Source: Candidatus Methanoperedens sp. (lineage in GTDB: Archaea > Halobacteriota > Methanosarcinia > Methanosarcinales > Methanoperedenaceae). From it: DNA of 44,564 nt. The translations under genes and the position numbers were made by a program. The notes beneath the pieces were generated by a model that saw only the letters and a program-made list of their open reading frames with translations, ran no database searches and had not been told where the DNA came from. The stretch lies in assembly GCA_026552955.1 (NCBI GenBank), contig JAPMTS010000004.1, forward strand, positions 1-44,564, given 5' to 3'. This document shows, piece by piece, positions 7,915 to 15,531 of the stretch. The number at the start of each line of letters is the position of its first letter. The stretch's first letter is position 1.

Positions 7915-8148
7915 ATGAAAACAAATACGAGCAGCACACAAACAGCAGAGGTAAAGGAACAACGCAACAAGGCTACAATATGCGCTACAGTGAGTCCGTG
8001 GCTGAAGAACAGGCTCGAAAGAATGGTCGATGGTAAAGAGTTCTCATCAGTGAGTGACATCGTCAGTCTGGCATGTCATGAGTTCCTGATCAGGCACTTC
8101 CCGGATCAAGATGAGCGGCCTGTACGTGAAAGTGAAAAGAAGAAATGA
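7915..8148 (+). CDS. RHH-like regulator, ACHEF paralogue 1 (77 aa)
   Basis: The middle of the protein, ATVSPWLKNRLERMVDGKEF then SSVSDIVSLACHEFLIRHFP, is an RHH-type fold with an unusual ACHEF end on helix B. The gene at 8391 shares SDI/DDF-x-LACHEF-x-x-R, so the two are paralogues. The first 20 residues are polar and probably flexible. It is divergent from the leftward operon and shares its control region. It is probably a DNA-binding regulator opposing or tuning the 69-aa RHH protein. Confidence 0.7.
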   Translation: MKTNTSSTQTAEVKEQRNKATICATVSPWLKNRLERMVDGKEFSSVSDIVSLACHEFLIRHFPDQDERPVRESEKKK

Positions 8149-8390
8149 AATGAGCGTTGGATGGACACAGGAAGCGGTGCCCATCCGTTAGCTTTTTCGG
8201 ATAATCAGTCTCCAACTTATTTTTATTAATTTCAGTCTTATCGTTTATCTTTATTCCAATTTCCTTCAGGACATCCACAGTAGAAGATATTAGGATTTAA
8301 TATTACTTTCACCCCGCTCAGAAAGAAGTTATCATCTGAGGCGTTAATAGAGTCCCGGGTCATTAAAAAACTAAAGGATAAAAAGGAGAA

Positions 8391-8576
8391 ATGATTACCT
8401 TGGGTAAGAATAAAAACAAAGGAAACTTAATAGCTGAGCTTGAGGAAGAACTAATCGAGAAAATTGACTATCTGGTCGAAGTGACAGGACAATTCAAATC
8501 GAGAGACGATTTTATTGAGTTGGCATGCCATGAGTTCATGGTGAGGCGTAACCCGGCAGCAGCCCTTCTGGGATGA
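8391..8576 (+). CDS. RHH-like regulator, ACHEF paralogue 2 (61 aa)
   Basis: Contains LIAELEEELIEKIDYLVEV then SRDDFIELACHEFMVRRNP, the same helix pair and ACHEF motif as the 77-aa protein. AAAAAGGAG sits just before the ATG. The start overlaps (ATGA) the end of an upstream open frame that reads TPLRKKLSSEALIESRVIKK but lacks a start codon, so that frame may be a broken former partner gene. Likely a small dimeric regulator of the element. Confidence 0.7.
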   Translation: MITLGKNKNKGNLIAELEEELIEKIDYLVEVTGQFKSRDDFIELACHEFMVRRNPAAALLG

Positions 8577-8604
8577 ATAATCCCTCTTTTTTTTCTATTT
8601 TTTA

Positions 8605-8656
8605 ATTTACAATGGTAATACTTAAATATATAATATTACAATAGTAATACTATAAT
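8605..8656 (+). promoter_or_regulatory. Promoter with tandem operators for the 49-aa gene
   Basis: TTAAATATATA (8622-8632) is a good archaeal TATA box. The 16-bp palindrome TATTACAATAGTAATA (8634-8649) follows at once and is the exact reverse complement of the site at 7822-7837. A weaker copy (8605-8620, three mismatches) precedes the TATA box 29 bp away. The expected transcription start falls at about 8653-8657, on the ATG, so the mRNA is probably leaderless and repressible. Confidence 0.65.
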
Positions 8657-8806
8657 ATGATGACTGAGAAAGAACTTGCAAATGATCCCGATATCATAAC
8701 ACTATCTAAGGTTAATGACTCAATGCTTCCATTGCTGTCCCCTTTAGTGCGTAAAGCTGTATTAATCTCCCGAAGGCTCATCGCTGAAAACACCCCTGAC
8801 AGTTGA
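8657..8806 (+). CDS. Small hypothetical element protein (49 aa)
   Basis: A 49-codon frame starting at the expected transcription start of the operator-bearing promoter, with no ribosome binding site, as expected for a leaderless archaeal gene. The protein is mostly helical (SPLVRKAVLISRRLIAEN). After its TGA the same frame stays open for 29 more codons that would encode a membrane-like stretch (FQTFWQLLTFAGGIAWLAY), so the gene may have lost its tail to a stop mutation. No family is recognised. Confidence 0.45.
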   Translation: MMTEKELANDPDIITLSKVNDSMLPLLSPLVRKAVLISRRLIAENTPDS

Positions 8807-9023
8807 CTTTTCCAAACATTTTGGCAACTATTGACATTTGCAGGGGGAATAGCCTGGCTCGCATATCAAGAATGTGAACTCTTAAAAATAAAACGCTAAC
8901 CTACCCAGCGTTAGGGCATTCCAGAAACTGATTTTGAGGGTGCTGCTCAAAAAAATAAATCTTGACGAGGAAGAACTGCACATGCTGATCGGGCACAAAA
9001 AGTAGAGAAGATACAGGTATTGA
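8807..9023. other. Intergenic stretch with possible gene debris
   Basis: Contains the open continuation of the 49-aa frame, an inverted repeat AACGCT...AGCGTT at about 8891-8917, and a short open frame ending LDEEELHMLIGHKK before a TAG at 9003-9005. None is supported as a gene. The inverted repeat could be an integrase arm site or a transcript end. Confidence 0.3.
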
Positions 9024-10223
9024 TCATTTGTTTACCATCTCCTTGAACATCGCCATTATTTTTGGGTTCTCCATCATCTTTAAAAATGCTTTCTCGCCAA
9101 AATCATCTTCTATGCCCAGCCGCTCTTTATCCAGACTTGCATCTAGTATGAGGGCGCATTGATGGCAAACCCGTGCTTCCGAAATCAAGACAACATCGCA
9201 TCGTGGGCACTTTGTAAGTGTGACTTGTTTGGAATTTTCATCTCTTGATTTAAGTCCCTGCTTTTCAAATATCGAGTCAACCATATCGGCATCCATAAAG
9301 TTCCCATAGATATCTAACATTCTTGAACTTCCTTTAGCCCAGCCTGCCTGGTACTTAATCTGTTGTTCGCTGAATCCATTGAGGATCATATCGGTGATTT
9401 TCTGATGCCTGAAAAGATGGAAAAACACTCGTTTCTTAATTCCTGCAGTCTCCGCTACGTTGCAGAGTGATTGACGGATGATCTTGTATGACATTAGCTG
9501 GTTCCGTGTCTTTCCATGAAGATTGACCCATAGTGGCGCATCCGGATTGTCTTTGAGGGGATGAACATCAAGCCATTTATTTAAATAACCCACAGACCAT
9601 GTTATGGGGATCGGCTTCGGTTGTGTGGACTTGATATTCTTGCTTGTCGGACTAATGTATAATACTGCGCCAGACTTGTTTTGAGCAATACTTTTTATTT
9701 TCAAAGTGCCCAGTGCCCCAATTCGCAATGAACTATCGAGTGCTATAGAAATCATGGCCTTATCGCGTGGATTCCCACAAGCGTTTAAAAGTCGGTTTAC
9801 TTCATCTTTTGTGAGAAGATCTTGCGGTTGTACTGGTGTTTTTGTCAATGGCATCTTGATGTCTTTTACCCATTTCGGAACATTTTCGTTAGTATGCCAC
9901 CTGAAAAACTTCTTGATTGTCTTTCTGTAATTATAGTCTGTTAATTTATCCCTTTCCAGACTCTCAAGGATATTATCAAAATCATCCTCTGTCATCTGAT
10001 CCAGATCTTTGTTAATATAATATCTTGATATGATTTGAATGAAAATAGCACAGTTTGCTGCAAGGGTACTTTTCCGATTCCCCTTTCTTTTGTGAGTTTT
10101 CAAAAAATCTGTTACGAGTTGTTTGTTACGGTCTGATGTCTTGACCTTATTGAACTTAGCTACTGATTGAGAGAGCTTCAGATCAAATCCATGAATATCA
10201 TCGGTATTTTCATTATACGCCAT
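9024..10223 (-). CDS. int: Tyrosine recombinase/integrase with C-terminal zinc ribbon
   Basis: The 399-aa protein has an N-terminal SAM-like core-binding domain (residues about 30-110) and the catalytic set R167 (SLRIGALGTLKI), H269 and R272 (HLFRH), W295 in the H/W position and Tyr306 (RMLDIYGN). The C-terminus adds a zinc ribbon, CPRC at 339-342 and CHQC at 353-356, seen in archaeal integrases. It cuts and rejoins DNA to insert or excise the element. It lies 50 bp from the 3' end of tRNA-Gln, a typical att position. The ATG has GGAG six bases upstream. All catalytic residues are present, so the enzyme looks functional. Confidence 0.95.
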   Translation of the reverse strand: MAYNENTDDIHGFDLKLSQSVAKFNKVKTSDRNKQLVTDFLKTHKRKGNRKSTLAANCAIFIQIISRYYINKDLDQMTEDDFDNILESLERDKLTDYNYRKTIKKFFRWHTNENVPKWVKDIKMPLTKTPVQPQDLLTKDEVNRLLNACGNPRDKAMISIALDSSLRIGALGTLKIKSIAQNKSGAVLYISPTSKNIKSTQPKPIPITWSVGYLNKWLDVHPLKDNPDAPLWVNLHGKTRNQLMSYKIIRQSLCNVAETAGIKKRVFFHLFRHQKITDMILNGFSEQQIKYQAGWAKGSSRMLDIYGNFMDADMVDSIFEKQGLKSRDENSKQVTLTKCPRCDVVLISEARVCHQCALILDASLDKERLGIEDDFGEKAFLKMMENPKIMAMFKEMVNK

Positions 10224-10273
10224 TAATGTCTCCTCTCATATACTGGCGCTTAGGATTATAACCATTTAGAGTA

Positions 10274-10346
10274 TAGCCCGGCAAGGATTCGAACCTTGGT
10301 CGCAGGATCCAGAGTCCCGCATGATTGACCGCTACACTACCGGGCT
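10274..10346 (-). tRNA. tRNA-Gln (CTG)
   Basis: Read on the minus strand it starts AGCCCGG and ends CCGGGCT plus discriminator A. The T arm is GGTTCGAATCC-like, and the anticodon loop CTCTGGA gives CTG, which reads CAG. The acceptor stem pairs fully. CCA is not encoded. It is intact and flanks the integrase, so it is the probable attachment site. Confidence 0.93.
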
Positions 10347-10412
10347 TCGAACGGCTTCCTAAATATTAGCTTTTCACGTATTAATCTATCGATGGCTTAT
10401 TTCTTCGATTTT

Positions 10413-11444
10413 TTAGAGGTGCCAGTATTTTTGCTGGATTTTCTTGACCTCATCCAACCTCATTCTTACCTGCGGGCTTATTTCATGCATTTTTTTTTCA
10501 GCTTCATTTCCCATGAATACATCCAGGATTTCTGCAACACAGCGTGCAAGAAGATCACGGTCGTAACCTCCTTCAAGAACCGCTGCCAATTTCCCCCCGC
10601 AGCTTTCGTTGGCAATAGACCGTACGATCGATGCAAGCGCAGAAAAACCTTTCACGCTCATTTTCATGTCCGCAAGGCCATCCTCAATGCATGCATCCTG
10701 CCCTGCTGAGATCAGGACGATATCGGGTCGAAACTCATGCGCCGCAGGAACAAGTATCTCCTCGAATGCCGCAACAAATCCCGAATCATCTGTTCCTGCC
10801 GGCAGGGGCACATTGATGTTATATCCCTCACCCAGGCCGGTACCAGTTTCATCGAGCCATCCTGTACCAGGGTAATGGGGATACTCATGCGTGGAAAAAT
10901 ATAATACAGAAGGATCATCATAAAAGGCATCCTGCGTCCCATTACCGTGATGCACATCCCAGTCAACGATCAGCACGCGCTGTTTCCCATTTTTCTGTGC
11001 ATGGCGCGCCGCAATTGCGATGTTATTGAATATGCAAAAACCCATCCCCTTCCCAGGCATTGCATGATGCCCCGGGGGCCTGACAAGAGCGAATGACGAG
11101 TCGAGTTTATCCAGAACGGAATCCACAGCTGTTATGGCGCCGCCAACTGCAAGGAGCGCTACATCAAATGAGTCCTTGCATAAAATAGTATCAGGGTCAA
11201 GTTGCATCTCAAGGTGTGAATATCTCTTGACTTTTTCGATATACTCTTTTGAATGAATATACATGATTTCTTCAAGACTGGCAGGCCTGGGTTTTATCAA
11301 TTCCAGATTCTCTATCATACCTGTTTCTTTCAAATAAGACATTATCGAAAGCAGGCGCTCTTTCCTCTCAGGGTGATGTCCTGTATCATGTTTCAAGTAA
11401 TCAGGATGGTAAACGATACCTGTTCTGGTTTTATTTTTTAGCAA
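10413..11444 (-). CDS. Histone deacetylase family protein (AcuC/class II-like)
   Basis: The 343-aa protein has the arginase-like deacetylase signature: YHPDYLKHDTGHHPERKERL at the start, then RPPGHHA with the tandem His pair, DWDVHHGNG with the zinc-binding Asp and His, and SAGQDACIEDGLADM with the second zinc Asp region. Family members remove acetyl groups from lysines or from acetylpolyamine-like substrates; which one applies here cannot be read from sequence. No ATG is available near the start, so translation probably begins at the TTG at 11442-11444. The gene is monocistronic and downstream of tRNA-Gln on the same strand. Confidence 0.9.
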   Translation of the reverse strand: MLKNKTRTGIVYHPDYLKHDTGHHPERKERLLSIMSYLKETGMIENLELIKPRPASLEEIMYIHSKEYIEKVKRYSHLEMQLDPDTILCKDSFDVALLAVGGAITAVDSVLDKLDSSFALVRPPGHHAMPGKGMGFCIFNNIAIAARHAQKNGKQRVLIVDWDVHHGNGTQDAFYDDPSVLYFSTHEYPHYPGTGWLDETGTGLGEGYNINVPLPAGTDDSGFVAAFEEILVPAAHEFRPDIVLISAGQDACIEDGLADMKMSVKGFSALASIVRSIANESCGGKLAAVLEGGYDRDLLARCVAEILDVFMGNEAEKKMHEISPQVRMRLDEVKKIQQKYWHL

Positions 11445-11476
11445 AGCTGTAAAAAAAGAAATAGTTAAAAAAAATA

Positions 11477-11875
11477 TTATACCAGTTTCTTTCCAGCATT
11501 GGGGCCGTATGTTGCATCGTATATTTCCTTAACATGGAATACGAATGCTGACTTTCCGGGCAATTTCTTGGAATCTGCCATCTCTTTTGCGCTTGTATAC
11601 CTGTCCCCTTTATTTTCGATATCTACTGTCCCTTTTATCTGGTAGGATTTCTTTGCATCCCCGTCATAAGCTACTATCGCCATAGTTGGATTTGCTTCAA
11701 TGTTCTTTCGTGTCTTATTGAAGAAATTATCTACGAATAAAATGGTTTCATCATCAATGATCTTCCACATCGTAACGAACACGACATTTGGTTTCCCACT
11801 CTTATCAGCAGTCGCTATAGGCAATGGTTTTTGCTTTGCGACTATATCTTTTACTTCAGAAGGCATTTTCACCAT
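11477..11875 (-). CDS. Pyridoxamine 5'-phosphate oxidase-like FMN-binding split-barrel protein
   Basis: The 132-aa protein fits the small archaeal split-barrel flavoprotein family: ATADKSGKPNVVFV at residues about 22-35, WKIIDDETILFVDNFFNKT, then KNIEANPTMAIVAYD and YQIKGTVDIENKGD. Members bind FMN or F420-type cofactors and reduce small substrates; the specific reaction is unknown. GGTGATAATTT lies before the ATG. It precedes the HDAC gene on the same strand with a 32-base gap, so the two may be cotranscribed. Confidence 0.85.
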   Translation of the reverse strand: MVKMPSEVKDIVAKQKPLPIATADKSGKPNVVFVTMWKIIDDETILFVDNFFNKTRKNIEANPTMAIVAYDGDAKKSYQIKGTVDIENKGDRYTSAKEMADSKKLPGKSAFVFHVKEIYDATYGPNAGKKLV

Positions 11876-12022
11876 AAATTATCACCGTTGTTCGTTTAGT
11901 TTGCATTTCTCATAAAGTTTATGATATGATTTTCCTGATATTATTATTTCCTGAGTACTTCAATTAATTAACCGAAGCTTTTAAGTCTGATTCCATCCTT
12001 AAAAGCGAAAGCTTTTTCATAA

Positions 12023-12096
12023 GCCTCGGTGGCTCAGCTTGGCAGAGCGAGAGATTTGTAATCTCTAGGTCGAGGGTTCAAATCCCTCCCGGGGCT
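12023..12096 (+). tRNA. tRNA-Thr (TGT)
   Basis: GCCTCGG pairs with CCGGGGC at the ends. The anticodon stem AGAGA/TCTCT encloses loop TTTGTAA, giving anticodon TGT for ACA. The T arm is GAGGGTTCAAATCCCTC. The discriminator base is T, as usual for archaeal tRNA-Thr. A CTTAAAAG TATA-like box lies about 20 bp upstream. An integrase remnant follows its 3' end. Confidence 0.95.
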
Positions 12097-12129
12097 TAAC
12101 ATTTCAGGTTCAATTCTCTCTTTTTCAGG

Positions 12130-12243
12130 ATTACTAAAGCTTCCAAACAGGATGTCATGAAGGTCGTGGGGGAACTAGAGCGCATGGACAGGTCAGAAAG
12201 CACGAAAAAAGATTATAAGATCCTGACGCTTTTGTCTGGATAG
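12130..12243 (+). pseudogene. Tyrosine integrase N-terminal remnant
   Basis: A 37-codon open stretch reading ITKASKQDVMKVVGELERMD and then RSESTKKDYKI matches the core-binding domain of archaeal XerC/D-type integrases; the intact integrase at 9024-10223 has the equivalent MTEDDFDNILESLERDKLTD segment. It has no start codon, ends at a TAG and lacks the catalytic domain. It lies 33 bases after tRNA-Thr, so it marks an old, mostly deleted insertion at that tRNA. A second open frame from about 12230 to 12390 (GTVGRNEPMVYGAIMMNG) may be more debris. Confidence 0.6.
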
Positions 12244-12377
12244 GGTTAGGCACTGTTGGCAGGAATGAACCCATGGTCTATGGCGCTATCATGATGAATG
12301 GGATAGTCACCGAGGATACCAAAGATGTTCAAATGAGTCCAAAGCATAATCCGCTTAATTCTTTTTCTGAATCCATA

Positions 12378-12409
12378 AAGTATATATTAATAAATCATTA
12401 ATTGATGAT
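12378..12409 (+). promoter_or_regulatory. ArsR-gene promoter with near-palindromic operator
   Basis: GTATATATTAA (12380-12390) is a TATA box placing the transcription start at about 12410, the ATG itself, so the mRNA is probably leaderless. Between them ATCATTAATTGAT (12394-12406) is a near palindrome of the type ArsR-family repressors bind, suggesting self-repression. Confidence 0.55.
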
Positions 12410-12736
12410 ATGATGATAGAAAAAGAGAAATTGAAGATAAAGGCTAAATTTTTCCGAGGATTTGCCGACCCAACGAGATTGGCCATATTAGAGTGTCTCA
12501 GGGATGGAGAGAAGATAGTAACTGAAATAGCCCAGGAAACCGGACAGAGTCAATCCAATATCTCAAACCATCTTAGCTGCCTGCTTGAATGCGGTTTATT
12601 GAAAAATCGAAGGGAAGGGAAAAACATTAGCTACAGCATCAGAAATGAGACGGTTAAGGAATTGATGGAGAACAGTGATATCGTACTTTCTGAAATTTAC
12701 CAGGAAATATTCGAGTGCATACGTTATGAGGAATAG
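12410..12736 (+). CDS. ArsR-family winged-helix regulator
   Basis: The 108-aa protein has the ArsR fold: [19 protein letters not shown] for helix 1-2, then [20 protein letters not shown] as the helix-turn-helix and [14 protein letters not shown] as the wing. Cys appears at residues about 33, 60, 64 and 104; C60 and C64 lie in SCLLECG just after the recognition helix, close to where SmtB/CadC proteins carry metal-sensing CVC. A metal or redox signal is therefore possible. It overlaps the next gene by 11 bases, so it should control the membrane proteins behind it. Confidence 0.88.
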   Translation: MMIEKEKLKIKAKFFRGFADPTRLAILECLRDGEKIVTEIAQETGQSQSNISNHLSCLLECGLLKNRREGKNISYSIRNETVKELMENSDIVLSEIYQEIFECIRYEE

Positions 12737-13142
12737 CCCGGAAGCATCAGATAGTATAAATATGCAACATAAAGATCACGAAGAAGAACCCGAAAAGGAA
12801 GGTTTTGGAGAGTTATTCAAGTTCACTGCCGCAGGATTTGCTGGAGGGCTTATTCTGGGCATTATTCTTGATTTCTTCGGCTTTCAAAAAAGCGGTGTCG
12901 GACAATGGCTGGTTCGCACGTTATCTGGCGAGGGTGAAAGCATATTTGAAGGATTCTATTCCATCCGTCAGCGTTTTCGTAATATGGAAGCCTCAATGTC
13001 AGAAGCTTATGGATGGGGCAAGTTTCTATTCATACCTGTACCATGGATCATAGATTTTGGCAGCCGTCTCATGGGCATAGATGTTTATGGAGTAGAGGGA
13101 TTCTACATTCCTTACTTTTATGCTTTGAGCGATCAGATCTGA
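12726..13142 (+). CDS. Membrane protein downstream of ArsR regulator
   Basis: Starting at the ATG inside the end of the regulator gene, the 138-aa protein has an acidic head ([13 protein letters not shown]), a membrane helix ([21 protein letters not shown]), an amphipathic middle and a second hydrophobic stretch ([18 protein letters not shown]). No family is recognised. After its TGA (13140-13142) the same frame continues open into the next frame, so the two could once have been one gene. Control by the ArsR regulator suggests a role in metal or stress handling. Confidence 0.65.
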   Translation: MRNSPEASDSINMQHKDHEEEPEKEGFGELFKFTAAGFAGGLILGIILDFFGFQKSGVGQWLVRTLSGEGESIFEGFYSIRQRFRNMEASMSEAYGWGKFLFIPVPWIIDFGSRLMGIDVYGVEGFYIPYFYALSDQI

Positions 13143-13157
13143 GCAAATATTTCTGGA

Positions 13158-13403
13158 TTGATCTTCTTAAGAAAAAAAGAAGGATCATGGTTGAAGGCGG
13201 TAAACCAATACATTCGGCATCCTGTTATGCTTACAAGTCTATTGATTATCCTCATAGTTCCTGTTGGCTTGCTTTTAGCACGAATGGGAGGATTCAGTCC
13301 TGCAACACAGACCTATACCGCTTTGGAAACCATCGCTGCAAATCTATGTTGGGTTCCACCTCTTGTAGGCTGGCTAAAAGAAAGAGGTATAAAAGAAGAT
13401 TGA
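13158..13403 (+). CDS. Small membrane protein (81 aa)
   Basis: One or two hydrophobic helices ([33 protein letters not shown]) behind a basic start. The only start codon in a good place is the TTG at 13158. It is in the same frame as the preceding gene, separated by one TGA and five codons. It is either a separate coupled gene or the split-off C-terminus of that gene. No family is recognised. Confidence 0.5.
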   Translation: MIFLRKKEGSWLKAVNQYIRHPVMLTSLLIILIVPVGLLLARMGGFSPATQTYTALETIAANLCWVPPLVGWLKERGIKED

Positions 13404-13413
13404 ATTTCAATAT

Positions 13414-13623
13414 GTGAAATCTCAGATGAAAATGAGACTCTATTCTCAACCATTCAAATTCAACCCAAAAGTTCCTTTTTTCCTGAACACGAGTGATAAA
13501 CGCTTCACAGATTCATCCTTCCTTTCGAATTTACCTGTATACAAAGCAGAATACGCTGGTAAAATAGTGGAATTGGTTAATCCCAATGGACCATCGCAAA
13601 CATGTTTATTCCCCTGGAGCTAA
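13414..13623 (+). CDS. Possible small protein (69 aa)
   Basis: An open frame from ATG with balanced composition (QPFKFNPKVPFFLNTSDKRF, NLPVYKAEYAGKIVELVNP). It has no clear ribosome binding site and its end overlaps the convergent PIN-ATPase gene by 18 bases. It may be real or debris; no family is recognised. Confidence 0.25.
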   Translation: MKSQMKMRLYSQPFKFNPKVPFFLNTSDKRFTDSSFLSNLPVYKAEYAGKIVELVNPNGPSQTCLFPWS

Positions 13624-15444
13624 TCTCATTGTAATGATAGCCGGATCCTCCAGGACACGAAATGCTGTTTCTGTTTCTTTTCCTATCTTCACATCACCCT
13701 TTCTTCCTACAGTCGCAGTAAATAGATACTCGTCACCGCTATAGACATCTACGGTCGCACCTGATAATTCCTTGACAGTAAGCATAACATACTTCTTTGA
13801 ACGCTCGACTGCAGGTACAAAACTCTTAATTCCATTTCCTTTTCTTTTTGCCTTTTCTTTTTTCTTTTCACGAATATCAAGGTGAATACCGAGCCTTTTC
13901 TCGATCAGGTCGATATTTTTCCCGCCTTTCCCGATGACGCCTGCTATATCTTCTTCATCCATGTAGACAGTGGCGCTGGAATCCGATACTATCTCAACAG
14001 TGATCTTATTCCCGGAATATTTCATCAATTCTTTTTCTATTTCAAGAGCAGCAAGCCGCCATGTTGCCGGGCGTTCCTTTTCAACATCGGTCACAGGCAT
14101 CACAACTACCTGCTCACCATATGTGTATATTTCATACTCAACCGTTTTAGTCTCAAAATCCGCAATTGTTATCACGGGTCTTGCAAGATCCTGTTCGACC
14201 ATCCCTTGCGGGACTTTAACGGTGAATATTACATCATAAACTTTGGAGACTTCTCCTTTATCAATGAATATCACGGTATCCACAACCTGGGGTATTATCC
14301 CCATTTCAACGCGCCCGATCAATCTCTGGATCGCATCGACCCCTCTTGTTGCATGCACCACGCCGATCATTCCAACACCTGCCATTCTCATATCTGCAAA
14401 TACCTGGAAATCCTTTGTCTTCCTGACTTCATCATAAATCGTATAATCCGGCCTGACAAGAAGCAGGATATCCGCAGTTTTTTCCATATCGCGCTGGATG
14501 GGAGCATATTGTGTTATCGCATCAGGCACCTGTAGATCGCGGGGAGATTCCATTGTCTTGATAATAAAACCCTGCTCATAAAGTACCTGCGCCACACTTG
14601 CCGCAAATGTGGATTTCCCGGCGCCTGGGGGGCCTGCCACAAGAATGCCCCTTTGCCGTTCGATGATCCTGTCTTTTAATTCCTTGCTGAGCCTGTAATC
14701 ATCAAGTCGGACCTGTGCGATGGGTCTTACAGCGGTTATTTCCATACCGTCTGAAAATGGCCTCTGGGCCACAGCTATTCGCATTGAACCTATCTGGAAT
14801 ACCATGACACCTTCGTATTCGATTTCAAGGTGAGAGTCAGGGTCGCGTTTTGTTCTTTCAATAAATTCTCTTATGAGTGTATGAAGTTCTTTTTCAGTAC
14901 TGGCCTCTTCCCTGATCTGGACAAGCTTTTGTTTGCCAATGCTACCTTTTTTTGCGAATGGCGACACATTTACCTTTAGATGAACAGAAAGAGTATCTTC
15001 CGTGAAATAATCCTCTATGCTAAGTGCTTTTAATTCTTCAATGAGAGGCACCAGGTATTCGACATTTAATCCTTTTGCTCTCGCGACTTCGGATTGCACC
15101 CTGTCGCTTGTGATAAATAGTGCATTGTTCTCTATTGCGATGCCTCTTATCATGGCATCGATCTCTCCCCCGGATGCAAGTTTTATCTGCTCAAGTGAGG
15201 GTCGTTTCCCCGTAAATTCAAGGGTAATCTCCCCTCTTTTTGCCATGTCACTAAGTTCCTTGAGTTCTTCCAATCCCTTAAAACCCATCTCTTTTCCACG
15301 GTTTGCCTGCGCTTCCAGCTCGGACATAAGGGCTTCCGGCACTATGATTCTGGCCGATTTGAAATCTCCCGCTTTCAATCTGGCAGTTATTCGCCCATCG
15401 ATGATAACACTCGTATCAGGGACTATACAAAACTCTTCCGTCAT
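13606..15444 (-). CDS. PIN-ATPase-KH protein (PINA-like)
   Basis: Three domains in the 612 aa. A PIN nuclease-like domain (residues 1-135) has acids D10 (VPDTSVIIDG), E94/D96 (GGEIDAMIRG) and D114. A PilT/VirB11-like ATPase has Walker A GPPGAGKST near residue 267. A KH domain near 495-540 reads DIAGVIGKGGKNIDLIEKRL. The same arrangement occurs in archaeal PINA, a hexameric ATPase reported in Sulfolobus to act on Holliday junctions with Hjc and Hjm. A role in recombination is therefore likely. It is divergent from the dehydratase gene, and the start ATG follows an AT-rich leader. Confidence 0.9.
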   Translation of the reverse strand: MTEEFCIVPDTSVIIDGRITARLKAGDFKSARIIVPEALMSELEAQANRGKEMGFKGLEELKELSDMAKRGEITLEFTGKRPSLEQIKLASGGEIDAMIRGIAIENNALFITSDRVQSEVARAKGLNVEYLVPLIEELKALSIEDYFTEDTLSVHLKVNVSPFAKKGSIGKQKLVQIREEASTEKELHTLIREFIERTKRDPDSHLEIEYEGVMVFQIGSMRIAVAQRPFSDGMEITAVRPIAQVRLDDYRLSKELKDRIIERQRGILVAGPPGAGKSTFAASVAQVLYEQGFIIKTMESPRDLQVPDAITQYAPIQRDMEKTADILLLVRPDYTIYDEVRKTKDFQVFADMRMAGVGMIGVVHATRGVDAIQRLIGRVEMGIIPQVVDTVIFIDKGEVSKVYDVIFTVKVPQGMVEQDLARPVITIADFETKTVEYEIYTYGEQVVVMPVTDVEKERPATWRLAALEIEKELMKYSGNKITVEIVSDSSATVYMDEEDIAGVIGKGGKNIDLIEKRLGIHLDIREKKKEKAKRKGNGIKSFVPAVERSKKYVMLTVKELSGATVDVYSGDEYLFTATVGRKGDVKIGKETETAFRVLEDPAIITMRLAPGE

Positions 15445-15531
15445 AATATTACAAAATGCACTCCTTTGGCATTAAAATGTACTGATAGACCACAAAAAGA
15501 TTAAATAATTCCACGCTATCAATAAGGCTTC

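Larger units (their letters stand above)
170..10273. mobile_element. Integrated virus-derived element (integrase, MCM, terminase-like ATPase) at tRNA-Gln
   Basis: A tyrosine integrase ends the element beside the 3' end of tRNA-Gln. Inside are three ribbon-helix-helix proteins, a second-copy-type MCM helicase, a terminase-like ATPase/nuclease, a SWIM protein, a SNF2 helicase remnant and several unrecognised proteins, nearly all leftward in one operon. This is the layout of an integrated archaeal virus or virus satellite. The right boundary is set by the tRNA. The left boundary is a guess between the GT39-like gene and the SNF2 remnant. I looked for a second copy of the tRNA-Gln 3' end on the left and did not find one, so attachment sites are not proven. 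No capsid, portal, protease or tail protein is recognisable. Frameshifts in the SNF2 and possibly SWIM genes show that decay has begun. Confidence 0.75.

Noticed and set aside
8090-8278. Minus-strand frame containing VDVLKEIGIKINDKTEINKN
   Set aside because: It looks protein-like in part but overlaps the end of the 77-aa gene, lacks a good start and has no recognised family.
8804-8806. TGA recoded as an amino acid
   Set aside because: Two in-frame TGA continuations (here and at 13140) are better explained by mutation or chance; no selenocysteine-type element was seen.
12230-12390. Open frame GTVGRNEPMVYGAIMMNG as a gene
   Set aside because: No start codon in place and it runs into the ArsR promoter; likely debris of the insertion at tRNA-Thr.
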